A stretch of DNA of 64,000 nucleotides from Takakia lepidozioides (GCA_030704615.1 CM060731.1:37014001-37078000); one strand, 5' to 3'; positions 1 through 11,098 are shown, counted from the stretch's first letter. Translations and numbers: made by a program. Notes: generated from the sequence alone by a model not told the origin.

Positions 1-671
1 TGCAAACCTGCAACCTGTTCGCATTTGCACTCTATCCGCTTTGGATAGGCTCACGCACGGATCCCTGCACTCGAGGCTGAACCGCTTCTCATGAAATCAC
101 AAGTGCTACAAAACAACTCGAACCTGGCACTCACAGACTCGAGCTGATCTTTCTCGAGTGATAAGGAAAAAGAATGATACAAGCATACAAGTTCTCTCAA
201 ACTCACACACTTGCACATGAAAACATCACTCATATATTAAGTCGAGCCAAGTGCACCCCATGCCATGAGGAATCCACACTACGGCGCCATAGCTAGACGC
301 GGTGAGGCTCAACTCGAGAAAGATGAGCCCACCGCGATCTGCCGTGAAGATAACAACGTCAGGTGCCCAAACATGTATTGGCCCCTGGATTGACACTTGG
401 GTCAATCCCAAATGTCAATATATAAAAGCTAGCTATTTCCTAGCTAACTTCACACTAGTGGTAAAATAACTTGACAGCCTATTACCACGGGTGGCACCTA
501 TTACTGCGGGTTGATCAGCCCTTTCCAGGGAATGCAGACTGGATGTGTTACATCCATTCTATCCTTCTTTTCTATCCATTGCATCCATTTCGACGTTATT
601 AACATACCAAGCCCTTGCATGGGAATGTGGCTACGTCGTGAGCACTGCTTGTCGGCACCCATTCTTGGCAT
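1..671. other. No gene recognised
   Basis: I see no convincing coding signal on either strand here. The short open frames lack codon bias, recognisable domains or splice context. The stretch lies just upstream of a PPR pseudogene and is probably degraded intergenic or repeat DNA. Confidence 0.5.
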
Positions 672-930
672 ATGACGATGCTTCATGAGGCAGACAGACT
701 GGAAGAGGCTTTTCTAATTTTGAACCAAGGAGACATTGCAGCATATCCACATACGTATGTTTGTGTTTTGTTTCAGTGCATCAGGATAAAAGGCCCGGAA
801 AGCAGGTGCACACTCACATCATCCAAAGCGGATCCCTGCGAAATGTTTTGTTACTCACCACCCTTGCGAACATGTATGGTATGTGCGGGAGCATCATATG
901 ATGGGTCTTCTGATGGCAATGAATGATGTG
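672..930 (+). pseudogene. PPR protein gene fragment, frameshifted
   Basis: The first 35 or so codons from the ATG at 672 read as the end of one pentatricopeptide repeat and the start of the next (TYVCVLFQCIRIK, typical of the plant PLS class). At about 800 the frame changes. The second frame continues with a typical repeat ending in LLLTTLANMYGMCGS, then meets a TGA near 906. PPR proteins bind organellar RNA; a fragment of under two repeats with a frameshift cannot do that. Two further PPR fragments lie in this window inside the CACTA element (about 42.4 and 44.3 kb), so PPR pieces are spread by rearrangement here. The family call rests on motif recognition. Confidence 0.7.
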
Positions 931-1044
931 AACATGTTGGTTTCTCATTCTACAAGTTCTTGTTGTGGTTCCGTGGTTCTTTGGTTCCAATCCTCTGTTC
1001 TCGGTTCTTGAATTTCATTCTGACTTTCACACATCATTTTACAG

Positions 1045-3425
1045 AGGGACAAAGACATCGCATGTGAAAACGAGTCTGGTTCACACTCTATACAGGATAC
1101 AGAGGATCGGCCAGATGCCCTGAGCAACTTCAAAACCATCCTTTCAACAGAGACGTACAAGAAGTGCGAGAGCTCCAGGACATCAGAAACATGGTACTCG
1201 TTGACCCGTGAGGCTTTCATGGAGTATATGTACCCGGTGAGATACATCTTTCATCATCTGGCCTTTGGATATTCATGCTTCAAGATCTTTGTTTCTGTTT
1301 GTTTCCCTTGCCCTTCTGTTAATGCATCTGTCGTGCATTCTCTTACAGCAAGACATTGTAGATGCATGACAACGTGGCAAACTAAAATACTATAGCTCTA
1401 CCCCTGAAGAGAGAAGGACAACAAAGGGGGTTGAGAGTCACATCAAGCAAGAGATGACCGCCACAAAAAAAAAATATTATGAGTGCTTTTGTGGAGCAGT
1501 TGAGAATTGCCGACCCATCCTTCGGACCACAGTTTCTTCAAGAGGTGAAAAACCGTTTCAACAAGCCAGGCAAGCCGGAGATGGCCCATGAGAAGTTGCA
1601 CAGGTTGTCTACTGCCGTTGTTTCTTCAGAACAGAAGGTGAAGTGGCTGCAGATATGGAACTCCGATCCCATTGTTAGGGACACCCACATGTTCCCCAAG
1701 CCGGAGAAAGAGAAGAAGACCCAGCGTGTCATTCCAGTCAGTGACAATATGACGGATACATGGCTTCACAAGACCACTTACTGGAGCCAGGTATGATGTC
1801 CTTTGCTATGTCACTTTCTTTTCGTTTTTCTGTCTTTCTCTTTCCATGTTCCATTGGCTGTGATTGTTTTCTGGTTCATTCTTGCATTCGAATTGTTTTG
1901 CAGTTGGAGGAAATGGCCCAATCTGTTCTATATACGCAGCTGGCTGACTATGACATCACCATGACAACACCGAAGGTCACCTTCCAAGCATACATGCGGA
2001 AATGGAGAGCCACCGTGTGGCAATCTTGTTTCTTCAGGGAATTCAACAAAGAGGGTGGCATCAGTCAAACAAATGAGCTTGACCAGCAAGAGAAAGGAGA
2101 GGAAGCCTGGAAACGATATCTTTACAGGTGCAAAATGGACTATGCTTCTTTGTTTTGCAAAGACACGCTCTCCTCCATCCAACCTATTTTGTGCTGGCTC
2201 ATATGAGTGTGCGGTGCCGCACACTCATTTGTTCTATCCGTGTATAGTAACACCAATGTGCACACCTTGGGCCCTTCAGGCTATTTTGTGTGCGATGGTT
2301 ACAGTGTGCGGTGCCGCATACTCTTTTTGGGGGTCTTCGTGATGTGGTAGAAAAGATAGGAGACAATAGTTGCATTGCATAATGAGGCTGTCTCTGTGCC
2401 TGCAGGTACATAAAGTATGTTCTCATGGCAGAGAACTGCTTGGACAAACATCCTGATTTCGTGGACCTGTGGCTTGTTCCTGCTGGCAACCAGACCATGT
2501 TTACTACATGGATCTTGTAGGATTGGGGCCCAGACCATCTTTTTTCCTGTGGTTGATATTTGGATTGCCCTGTTTCTGAGACCCCAGCGCAGGAGGTGTC
2601 TTTGAGGAGAGAGAATGAGCGTGTAGCAGCCACCACCGCAGCTGCCGACCTCGAGATTCATGATAGAAATTTGAGGACACTTGCAGAGAAGGAGCCTCCC
2701 GCTCAGGATACCCCGGGTAAAGGTAGAAAGGGATGTTGTTGTTGGTGGGGGGAAAGGAAGGGGTAGGGGGAAGGGAGCGCAGGGGCAAGTAGGTGGGCAG
2801 GGAAGTGTTGCAGAAACTGGCCCTGCGGCGGATGTCCAGCCGACCAAAGAGACTCCACCGCATGGTAGGGGATCCGGGAGAAAGAACAAGGGGGTGGTTG
2901 ATGCTAAGGACCCGTACCATGCAGTGGAGCATCCCACGAGGGTCATTCGCCCTACCAGGTTGGAGATGGCCAACGTCGGGTTCCTTGCCATGATGGAGTC
3001 CAAGAAATCCGATTACAAGGGCGATCCATCACCAGTGTGGGATAGGATTGTGGAGTTCCTCGGCACGGTGCGTGTTGTCTTTTGCTTCTTGTGTGTTGTG
3101 GGCATGGCTCGTTTCAGCGTAGCTACGGCGTGAGCCCAGCCCCGTGAGCCTGGGAGCTGAGCTCACGTTGTAGCTGCAAAGCGTGAGCGGCACAAATCTG
3201 TTGGAGAAGCAGGTCCTATAGGTGAGGATTGCAGGAAGAGGGCCTATTATCGTGGACAAAACAAAGGGGGCCACCATGCACCATGTCTGCAATGCCTGCA
3301 CAAAAAGAGGAATATGAAATTATGGCAGATTTGAGCTCAGAATGATTGACACACTTTATTTCAATTCACAGATAGACGCTTACAATGAATGGCATGTGCA
3401 TTTGCCCTGGTTCCGTGAACGAAAT
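1045..3425 (+). CDS. Unrecognised multi-exon gene, probably degraded
   Basis: Several exon-like blocks with good splice borders lie in order: 1045-1236 (64 codons, acag/gtgaga), about 1440-1790, 1904-2127, 2406-2516, about 2581-3067 and 3372-3425. The junctions 1790/1904 and 2127/2406 keep one reading frame. Block 2 starts with KWLQIWNSDP-type basic and aromatic sequence. Block 5 is Gly/Arg/Lys-rich and ends with a conserved-looking segment containing WDRIVEFLGT. Problems: an A-run near 1466 with a stop in the expected frame, and a frame change near 2710-2780. I do not recognise the family. It may be a lineage-specific or transposon-associated gene. It is followed by a SWIM-domain remnant on the opposite strand. 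Confidence refers to former coding nature, not function. Confidence 0.4.
2203..2228. repeat. Near-perfect palindrome in an intron
   Basis: Two perfectly complementary 12-bp arms (ATGAGTGTGCGG and CCGCACACTCAT) are separated by only TG. A weaker copy of the same palindrome (AGTGTGCGG-TG-CCGCATACT) lies about 100 bp downstream at 2303-2322. Both sit between exon-like blocks of the unknown gene. They could be ends of a small inverted-repeat element or hairpin-forming sites. Confidence 0.8.
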
Positions 3426-3505
3426 GTATGTGTTTGTCCTAAATGCAAAGTCTTCACACGGTAACCTGGAAACCAGCATGGGAAGCGGGCATGGCTCGTA
3501 TGTGT

Positions 3506-4005
3506 TCAAAGAGAATTTGGCGGAGCCCTACGTGAGGTGTCCCGCTGCAGAAGGGTGATGACTTCTCCATAGCCTAGTGTGGCTTGGTGAATGAATTGGT
3601 CTCTCTTACCGTCGCAGCACACAATTACAAGGTATATGTAATATTGACGCTTGCAGGGGACCCACTTCCCTCTCATGCCGAGAGCGCCCTCACGCATCGT
3701 TACAAAATCCGGACAAGTGCACGTAGGGAATTCCCCACGGTAACCTGATATTCTTTTCCATGAAGAACTGAGCCAATAGATAGCACTGTGTAAATCCGTC
3801 CATACCCCGGGGCAGGGACTTCGGTGATTTGAGTCACCCTAGCCTGCAAAATTCTAGCCGATTCCATCTTGCAGTCGTGATCTGCACCCGAAGCGACACG
3901 ACGCACTGTTTTTCCATCTCTTTTTGTTGGGTGGGAGTCGGCACCGAGTGGAGGCATTGCCGGAGCATGTGGCACATATGTGCCGACAGTGCGTGAGGGC
4001 ACCAC
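3506..4005 (-). pseudogene. SWIM zinc-finger protein fragment
   Basis: Read on the minus strand from about 4005, the frame contains VTQITEVPAPGYGRIYTVL followed by GKEYQVTVGN. After a one-base frame change near 3727 it continues PTCTCPDF, then GKWVPCKRQYYIYL and FIHQATLGYGEVITLL. The CxC pair followed by a spaced CxH is the SWIM zinc-binding signature, found in MULE transposases and in plant nuclear proteins. Here the final position reads CKR rather than CKH, so a zinc ligand is lost as well as the frame. Upstream open frame at 4204-4569 (minus) may belong to the same gene but has no recognisable domain. Confidence 0.6.
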
Positions 4006-4203
4006 CCGGGACCGTGCAAGACAGAACCCTCCTCCTCCAGCATGCTTATCTCAGTTGATGACAACGACGTCCCAAGTTTCACAGGCCAAATTGCGGGGGG
4101 GAGGGGGCTTCATTATCACCGAAGGACGAACTGTTCCCTTGACGCATCGTGCCATATCGTCTGGGCAGAACTAGAACTTGTGGTCCTTTCACTCCCCACT
4201 ATG

Positions 4204-4569
4204 CTAAGGTTGGAACAACCCTGTGAATGTTGGAGCTGGAGTCCCCCTGGAGCCTTTGCATATTTTTGATTTGCATTTCTTGAAAGAGGGGGTCCGAATT
4301 GCCATGCAAGCCACTCTAGATCCTGGTGGGGTGCGTTCTATATGCCACTCATTGTCAATGCAATCAGATTCATGCACCATGGACACCACCTCCTCCAATG
4401 GGATTCCTGCTGCTGTGCTTGCATGATCTGCACCTGCTCCACTGGAGGAGGACCCACCTAGGAAGGGGCGGGCACACGACTTAGTCTGCACTGGAGACAC
4501 CTTTGGTACAGAGAAATTGACCCTATCTGGCCGATGGGAATCTCCATCCGACCTTGGAGGAGTGTTCAA
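4204..4569 (-). other. Open frame of 121 codons, unknown
   Basis: This frame lies upstream of the SWIM fragment on the same strand. It begins with MNTPPRSDGD and is Ser/Pro-rich and low in complexity, with no motif I recognise. It could be an N-terminal exon of the SWIM gene or chance. No splice border is clear. Confidence 0.2.
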
Positions 4570-4609
4570 TTTCCTTTTGCATGATCTAACTCTTTCCTCG
4601 CCTTCCGCT

Positions 4610-5840
4610 GGCTAGCCCGTGGCAAACTTGGGTATCAATACAAAACCTCCTCAAGTGACATCTCAGCTGCAACATATGCAGACGATCTCGCCATCCTGGC
4701 ACACAAACCACAACACCTAAACCGACAAATTAACAAACTATTTAGATTCAATCTATGGTCAGGCATGGAACTCAGCTTACACAAATGCGCCATCACTGCC
4801 GCCACACACCACAGTCGGCTCACTAAAGCAGCCATAGCCTCACATTGCAATCTCTATGTACACTACCAAAACACACCTTTCCCCTTCCTGGGACCAGATG
4901 AGCCATACACCTACCTGGGTATCCAATTAGTACCCTCCCTAACTTGGCACATCCAAAAAGACTCTACATCATCCAAACTCGCTACCAAAAGTCTGGCCCT
5001 GCTTAAATCCCCAATTGTCATCCGTCCGAAACTATCAATCATTCAATCCGTACTACAAACACAAATTCAATACTCATTTCTCGCCGCACCCTTCTCCCTA
5101 CCGGACATCAAAAAACTTGATAAAAGCATTATTCAACTTACAAAGCGCGTATGTGGCTTACCAACTAGTACCCCTAATGCCCTCACGCAACTCCCAACTG
5201 ACAGCTACGGAATCGGTTCTAGCCCATTAATCATATCATATGCTCGCACATTAGGCACACAATTTAAAGAAGCACTCAACGATCCTGGACGTCTTGGTAT
5301 CATTTATCAGGGCCTCCTCAAATATCTCGCATTAAAATACAATGGTCTTTACTCACTATCATCTTTGCATCCACAGGCCTGCCTACACTCCCCTACTGCC
5401 CGCACACTACTCATCCTACGCCAAATGAAAATTAGCATACAAACTGACCTGCCAGATTACCCTAACACCTCATCACCCCTAGAACGCGCATGGCTCACAA
5501 GCCCCTTTTTATCACAATTCGACATCTCTCATCCGAAACAAAAGATCCCCAATCCTCACCTATTTCAAAGAACGTCGCATTACCACCCTCACCCAACTTA
5601 CCACCGCCTCCGGCCATCGACTTCTAAAACCAAGTGAATTCACTCTTAAATTCTCTCAAGCTACGACCAAAACCACTCGATACCTACACCATCTCCGAAC
5701 CCTCTTCTGTCATCCCTCAGCAGCTTGCACCCTCCAATGCAATCTCCCATGTCTCTACTATCCCCATACGGTTCAAGACCTGCTCCCCCAGTACTGATCT
5801 ACTCCTACTGCCTCCATCTACCAAACACTTAAAACGACAT
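4610..5840 (+). mobile_element. Non-LTR (LINE-type) reverse transcriptase fragment
   Basis: An open frame through 5637 begins in the palm of a reverse transcriptase. TYADDLAIL lies with its YADD catalytic motif at 4675-4686, followed by a thumb-like region (GMELSLHKC, then YLGIQL about 70 residues later), typical of LINE ORF2. Everything upstream of the YADD block (endonuclease, RT fingers) is missing. The frame breaks at 5637, but coding-like C-rich sequence with HPSAAC continues to about 5830. The chromovirus LTR then begins at 5841. A similarly C-rich open frame resumes at 10003-10277, suggesting that the LTR element inserted into this fragment. Confidence 0.75.
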
Positions 5841-6377
5841 ATATAACGTCCCTGTGAACTCGAACCTGCGACAGGCTTGGCAGGACGTTGAACAGTTCAG
5901 CAATCGTCGACGGCTGTCTGGGTGAGGTGATGGGGATGTCACGTGGAACAGCTGGTGGTGGCAATGTGGTGGCAGGATTCTGTTGATCGAGACCAAAAGC
6001 AAGAATGATGATGTTGAGAAGTGTACAGGGAGGAGAGTGGGGGACTTGACTCTCTTCTTCTGGTTTTTGGTTCCCTAGATAGAAGAGCTCGTAGATGTTG
6101 GCCGTACAGAGTGTGGAAGACAAGACGGTCATGGTGAATAGTGTCTACGAACAGGGAAGAGATAGATAATACAGAAAATGATGCATGGTGTGGTGGTTGG
6201 GAGGATTGGTTGTGTTCCAGTACCATGTACAATTCTAGGATTGGGTGCTAGTTCCTGTTGAGTCAAGAATTATTGTGACTTGAAGGATCTGTACATAAAG
6301 CAAATGGTGGTGTTTGGCCATTCAGTGGAATAAGACAAGAGGAATGTAAGATATAAGACAAAAGGAATGCAAGATCT
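5841..6377 (+). repeat. 5' LTR of the chromovirus
   Basis: It starts at ATATAACGTCC and ends at GCAAGATCT just before the primer binding site. It differs from the 3' LTR by a handful of substitutions and by a roughly 23-bp imperfect duplication near its end (GGAATGTAAGATATAAGACAA then GGAATGCAAGATCT). The near identity indicates recent insertion or recent gene conversion. Confidence 0.85.
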
Positions 6378-6999
6378 TGGTATCAGAGCGGTGCCACCCG
6401 ACCAGCAAGCAGTAGACCAACCAGTAAGTGTTCCCCATAATGATCTGCGTACAAGAACTAGGACAAAAAGAAAAGATGCTAGAGGTGGATCTGCCTCTGG
6501 TGCATCCTCACAGGATAGCCGCTCCATGATGGCAAGGGATTCTAAGAGAAGGACGGTTGACAAGGAAATTAGGAAGATGACGCATCTTCCTGAATTCCAT
6601 GGTCGCCCAAATGTGCCTTGCACAGAGGTGCTGTCTTTTCTAGAGACTCTGGAAGAGTTCTTTAGTGAGGACTATACGGATGCAGATAAGATCCGCACAG
6701 CCTCATTGCAAATGAGAGGCAAATCTAAAGAATGGTGGATTAGAATGAAAGAGAAGCCGGGTCTGGAAGGGAGAGTGGACCTGATTACCACATGGGCTAA
6801 GTTCAAACGGGTCTTCAAAGAACAGTACCTGCCAGAGGACTATGCGCACAGGATGAAAATGGGTTTGATGGAACTTAGCTAAGGAAGAATGAGTGTGGCA
6901 GACTACAAGGTAAAGTTTGACGAACACGCTTCATACTTCTATTCCTTGAAGGAGTCTGACAGGGTGGATTTCTTATTTGATTACTTGCATGGTGCGTAA
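6367..6999 (+). pseudogene. gag of the chromovirus
   Basis: The frame carries a typical retrotransposon gag domain: LPEFHGRPNVPC, then WWIRMKEKPGLEGRV, WAKFKRVFKEQYLP and finally SVADYKVKFDEHASYF. Gag would form the nucleocapsid around element RNA. An in-frame TAA at 6880-6882 interrupts it, and reading resumes in the same frame to 6996, ending at LHGA. The expected CCHC zinc knuckle is absent because the deletion removes it. A plausible start is one of the Met codons at 6526-6532; the open frame before that runs back into the LTR. Confidence 0.8.
6378..6389 (+). promoter_or_regulatory. Primer binding site (initiator Met-tRNA type)
   Basis: TGGTATCAGAGC directly follows the 5' LTR and matches the classic plant retrotransposon site complementary to the 3' end of initiator tRNA-Met. 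It fixes the 3' border of the LTR. Confidence 0.85.
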
Positions 7000-9479
7000 G
7001 TATTTTCAAAGATAGACCTACGAAGTGGATACCATCAGATCCGTGTCAAAGACTCGGACACGTTAAAGACGGCTTCAGAACTAGATTTGGCCACTATGAA
7101 TATACAGTGATGTCTTTTGGACTCACAAATGCACCAGCCGCTTTCATGTGCTTAATGAATACCTTATTCAGAAAGTATCTGGGGAAATTTGTGTTAGTCT
7201 TCATGGATGACATCTTAATCTATTCCAAGTCTGAAGAAGAACACATAGAACACTTGAAAAGTGTCCTTGAGATTTTGAGAGAGAATAAACTCTATGCTAA
7301 GAAGAGCAAATGTGAGTTTTTTGTTTCCCAGATGGAATACTTGGGATTTATAGTGTCGAAAGATGGCATGTTAGTTGATCCCAAGAAGGTAAAGACTGTG
7401 GCAGAATGGCCTGTCCCAAAGGATAGAACAGATGTGAGAGCATTCTTAGGACTTGCAAGCTTTTATAGAAGATTTATAAAGGCATTCTCCAAGATTGCAG
7501 CCCCTCTCACTAGCTTGCTGAAAGGCTTAGGAGCGATTACCTGGACCGAAGATTGTAATGAGAGCTTTGAAAAGCTTAAAGATATGTTAACACATGCTCC
7601 TGTCTTGAAATTAATGGATTACAAGACAGGTGGTCTAGTACTTTGCACAGATGCGAGTGACCTGGCCATAGGAGCTGTGTTAATGCAACACGGACAGGTA
7701 ATAGCTTATGAGTCTAGAAAACTAAGCCCAGCAGAGCTGAACTACCCAGTGCATGAAAAAGAATTGCTAGCCATCATACATGCCTTAAAGGTTTGGCGGC
7801 ATTATCTACTGGGAAGGGAATTTAAGATTGAGACAAACCATGAAAGCTTGAAGTATCTGGCCACACAACCCAACCTCAGTCGCAAACAGTGTCATTGGGT
7901 AGAGTTCTTCCAGCAGTTCTTCTTTGAATTGCATTATGTGAAGGGGAAAAAGAACGTGGTGGCAGATGCATTGTCCAGAAGAAAATGGGCAACTGCTATT
8001 TCAGTGATAAGAAGCACTGTGATAGAAGAGATAAGAGGTCAGTATGCTAAAGACACATATTTTGCTGGCCCGTTTGAAAGTCTGTCTCGTGGGGTCAAGG
8101 CTCCTGATGAAATTGGCAAATATCTAGCTTATCTGTTAAAGGACGGGTTATTATACTGTGGTGGGCGTCTATGCATCCCTCAGGTTGCAGACTATAGACT
8201 AAAGATCATGTATGACTGTCATAACATACCCATTGCAGGCCATCCTGGCTTTCAGAAAACGTATCTTGCAATTAGGAAACAATTTTTCTGGCCTGGGATG
8301 AAAAAGAATATACGAGAATATGTTGAAAGGTGTTACCCTTGTCAGGTAACCAAAACAGAACAGATCAAGACTCCTGGACTTTTGCAACCTCTGAATGTGC
8401 CTAGGGCAAAGTGGGAATCTATAAGTAAGGATTTCATTGTCTCATTGCCTAAGACAAGAAATGGACATGATGCCATCTTTGTGGTAGTCGACCGCTTGTC
8501 AAAACAAGCGCATTTCATACCCACAAAGATGAGTGCAACTGCTATAGACATAGCTAATCTCTTTGTAAAATAGATATACAGGCTGCATGGATTGCCAAGA
8601 GAAATTGTGTCTGACAGGGATTCGAAGTTTACAAGCGGATTTTGGACTGCTTTGTTTAAAGCTTTGAATACCAGATTATGTTTTAGCAGTGCTTACCACC
8701 CAGAATCTGATGCTCAGACAGAGAGGACAAATAGAACCTTAGAAGACATGCTCCGAATGTATGTGGGGCAAAGGCAAAGCTCTTGGGAACAATATTTGCA
8801 TTTTTGTGAGTTTGCCTATAATAAGAACATGCATACAGCTATTGGGGTAAGCCCATTTGAAGCTGTTTATGGACAAGATTGCTTGACACCAGCATCTTGG
8901 CATGTTTCTAATACTAAGGTCGAAAGTGTCAATCAGATGATAGCAAGGATGTACCAAGAGATGGACCTAATGAAGGATAGCATGAGGAGAGCTCAAGAAA
9001 GGGCAAAGACCTATGCTAATCAGAAAAGGTCTTTTAGAGAATTTGAGATTGGAGATCAAGTATTTTTGAAAGTGATCCCTAAGAAGAGCCAGTTGAGCCT
9101 AGGAAAGTGTTATAAGCTTTCCCCAAGGTACTGTGGACCTTTCAAGATTATCAAAAAGATTGGCAAAGTCGCCTACAAGCTGGAACTGCCTGTTAGGTGG
9201 AAGATACATGATATATTTCATGTGAGCCTCTTAAGGAAATATGTTTCAGATCCCAGCCATATTCTCCCAGACTTGCCGAAAGTCACAACCGAAGGAGAAA
9301 TTGTGGCAGAACCAGAAGAGATTCTTAAGGTAGAGATGAAAACCTTGAGATCTCGTTCTTGGAATGAATTCTTGATCAAGTGGAAGAATTACCCTATAGA
9401 AGAATCTACATGGGAGAGAGAAGATGCTCTTCGTAAGAATTTTCCCCAGTTCAGTATTGAGGACAATACTCCCTTATAG
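7000..9479 (+). pseudogene. pol of the chromovirus (RT, RNase H, integrase, chromodomain)
   Basis: The RT begins mid-domain (DLRSGYHQIRV), shifts frame near 7070, then reads MSFGLTNAPAAF and VFMDDILIYS (the YxDD-type active site). RNase H follows (LCTDASDLAIGAVL through VVADALSRR). The integrase has its HHCC finger (GHPGF, CYPCQ) and a DDE core (SKDFIVSLP, then SDRDSKF), interrupted by a single TAG at 8571-8573. The C-terminus has FHVSLLRKY and a chromodomain (FLIKWKNYPIEESTWE), which targets integration to marked chromatin. It ends at TAG 9477, overlapping the polypurine tract. Protease is missing. With its stop, frameshift and deletion the copy cannot act autonomously. Confidence 0.92.
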
Positions 9480-9490
9480 GAGGGGGGGTA

Positions 9491-10002
9491 ATATAACGTC
9501 CCTGTGAACTCGAACCTGCGACAGGCTTGGCAGGACGTTGAACAGTTCAGCAATCGTCGACGGCTGTCTGGGTGAGGTGATGGGGATGTCACGTGGAACA
9601 GCTGGTGGTGGCAATGTGGTGGCAGGATTCCGTTGATCGAGACCAAAAGCAAGAATGATGATGTTGAGAAGTGTACAGGGAGGAGAGGGGGACTTGACTC
9701 TCTTCTTCTGGTTTTTGGTTCCCTAGATAGAAGAGCTCGTAGATGTTGGCCGTACAGAGTGTGGAAGACAAGACGGTCATGGTGAATAGTGTCTACGAAC
9801 AGGGAAGAGAGAGATAATACAAAAAATGATGCATGGTGTGGCGGTTGGGAGGACTGGTTGTGTTCCAGTACCATGTACAATTCTAGGATTGGGTGCTAGT
9901 TCCTGTTGAGTCAAGAATTATTGTGACTTGAAGGATCTGTACATAAAGCAAATGGTGGTGTTTGGCCATTCAGTGGAATAAGACAAGAGGAATGCAAGAT
10001 CT
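9491..10002 (+). repeat. 3' LTR of the chromovirus
   Basis: It begins at ATATAACGTCC right after the polypurine tract and ends at GCAAGATCT, where C-rich LINE-like sequence resumes. It lacks the short terminal duplication seen in the 5' LTR. A long minus-strand open frame in both LTRs is a by-product of their composition. Confidence 0.85.
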
Positions 10003-10280
10003 CCACAGTCACAGAACCCGACCCCCCCTCTCATCTACCTAACACGCAACATACCGAACTTGACCACAACCTGCATCTGCCATTCAACCCCTTATCTAAT
10101 ACGCAAGGCTCCCCCACCCACTCCCAACCACTTACCACAACGTCCCCCCCACCTTCTCCACACAATGATGACAATAATAATGCATACATCATTGAAGCCA
10201 TACTAGGAATCAAAACCCAAACGTCAATCGATGCCTTCGGTGCCATATGTATTGACACATACTACAACTGTAAATAGGTG
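10003..10280 (+). mobile_element. Probable 3' continuation of the LINE fragment
   Basis: An uninterrupted Pro/Thr/Asn-rich reading frame runs from 10005 to the TAG at 10275-10277 and ends with AYIIEAILGIKTQ and a short tail. Codon use (C-rich third positions) resembles the LINE frame left of the 5' LTR. I infer these are two halves of one older element split by the chromovirus. Confidence 0.4.
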
Positions 10281-10400
10281 TTAGAGGGCTGCTTGGGACT
10301 TAGACGCTTTTACGGGTTCTGTGGGGTACCCTTAATTTTTGCGCAGACTGAGACCAAAAAGAGCCTTAGGGGTGGCAGCAGCAGGCTTTAGGGGGGGTTA

Positions 10401-10576
10401 CACAGCCTGACACAGCTCCACACAGCCAGTCACAGCCCGCCACAGCTTCGCACAGCCCGACACAGCCAGTCACAGCCAGTCACAGCCCGCCACAGTTACG
10501 CACAGCTTCACACAGCCCGACACAGCCTGACACAGCCAGTCACAGCCCGACACAACTTTACATAGCCAGTCACAGT
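10401..10576 (+). repeat. CACAGCC minisatellite
   Basis: About 17 imperfect tandem copies of a 10-bp unit (CACAGCCNGN; variants CACAGCCTGA, CACAGCCAGT, CACAGCCCGC, CACAGCTTCG) run through the interval and decay at the right end. It lies just after the LINE/chromovirus block. Confidence 0.9.
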
Positions 10577-10579
10577 ACA

Positions 10580-11098
10580 TGGGGAACAATTATCATTGAC
10601 AGGGAACGACATCTGCAGAGGGAACGTGTTACTTCAGGGGTGACGGTTAGTTAGTTAGGTGGTTAGAACAGCTTGCGGGTAGATTAGGAGAGCGGCAACG
10701 GGAAGGGGATCACTTCACGGGGAGCGCTTCTTGGTCATGCATAAGAGGAGATCAGGCGGAGAGCAAGAACGGGAGCAAGGATAGAGAGCACGGTGAAGGA
10801 GGAAAGATGAACAGTAGATGCTTGTTACATGCAAAGCTGTAGTGATACTGTAGGGTAGATTAGAGTCACCATGGCATCGGCTTGATACCTGATAAATCAT
10901 AATCTGATACTTATTCGATACAATCACACTGTGTAGAGAGACATGAGTGAAGTTGTGGAATGAATGGATGAGTGAATGGAACTTGGTAGATACTGAAGCA
11001 ATATGATGCTTCAGTATACACAGTAAGGTAAATTGCTAACATGAAGGCAAGAAGAAATACAAATAGGAAGCACAACCATGATTCACTAGCTGTAGGTC
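10580..11098. other. No gene recognised
   Basis: No coding or structural signal is convincing. The segment lies between the minisatellite and a gypsy-like gag and may include the degraded 5' end (LTR or leader) of the latter. Confidence 0.4.

Larger units (their letters stand above)
5841..10002 (+). mobile_element. Ty3/gypsy chromovirus with both LTRs, internally deleted
   Basis: The element is bounded by two nearly identical LTRs, with a methionine-tRNA-type primer binding site after the 5' LTR and a G-rich polypurine tract (9478-9488) before the 3' LTR. Gag, reverse transcriptase, RNase H, integrase and a C-terminal chromodomain are present in that order, the layout of a chromovirus. Between gag and RT the CCHC knuckle, protease and RT fingers are missing: gag ends in LHGA and is joined directly to an RT segment starting SKIDLRSGYHQIR. 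There is also a stop in gag, a frameshift near 7070 and a TAG at 8571. I find no clear target-site duplication at the outer ends. Confidence 0.9.

Noticed and set aside
2299-3003. 234-codon minus-strand open frame
   Set aside because: It is the shadow of the Gly/Arg-rich plus-strand exon (Pro-rich complement), with no domain or start context.
9389-9880. 163-codon minus-strand open frame across the 3' LTR
   Set aside because: It overlaps pol and the LTR on the other strand, and a shortened version exists in the 5' LTR. Its composition mirrors the LTR; there is no domain.
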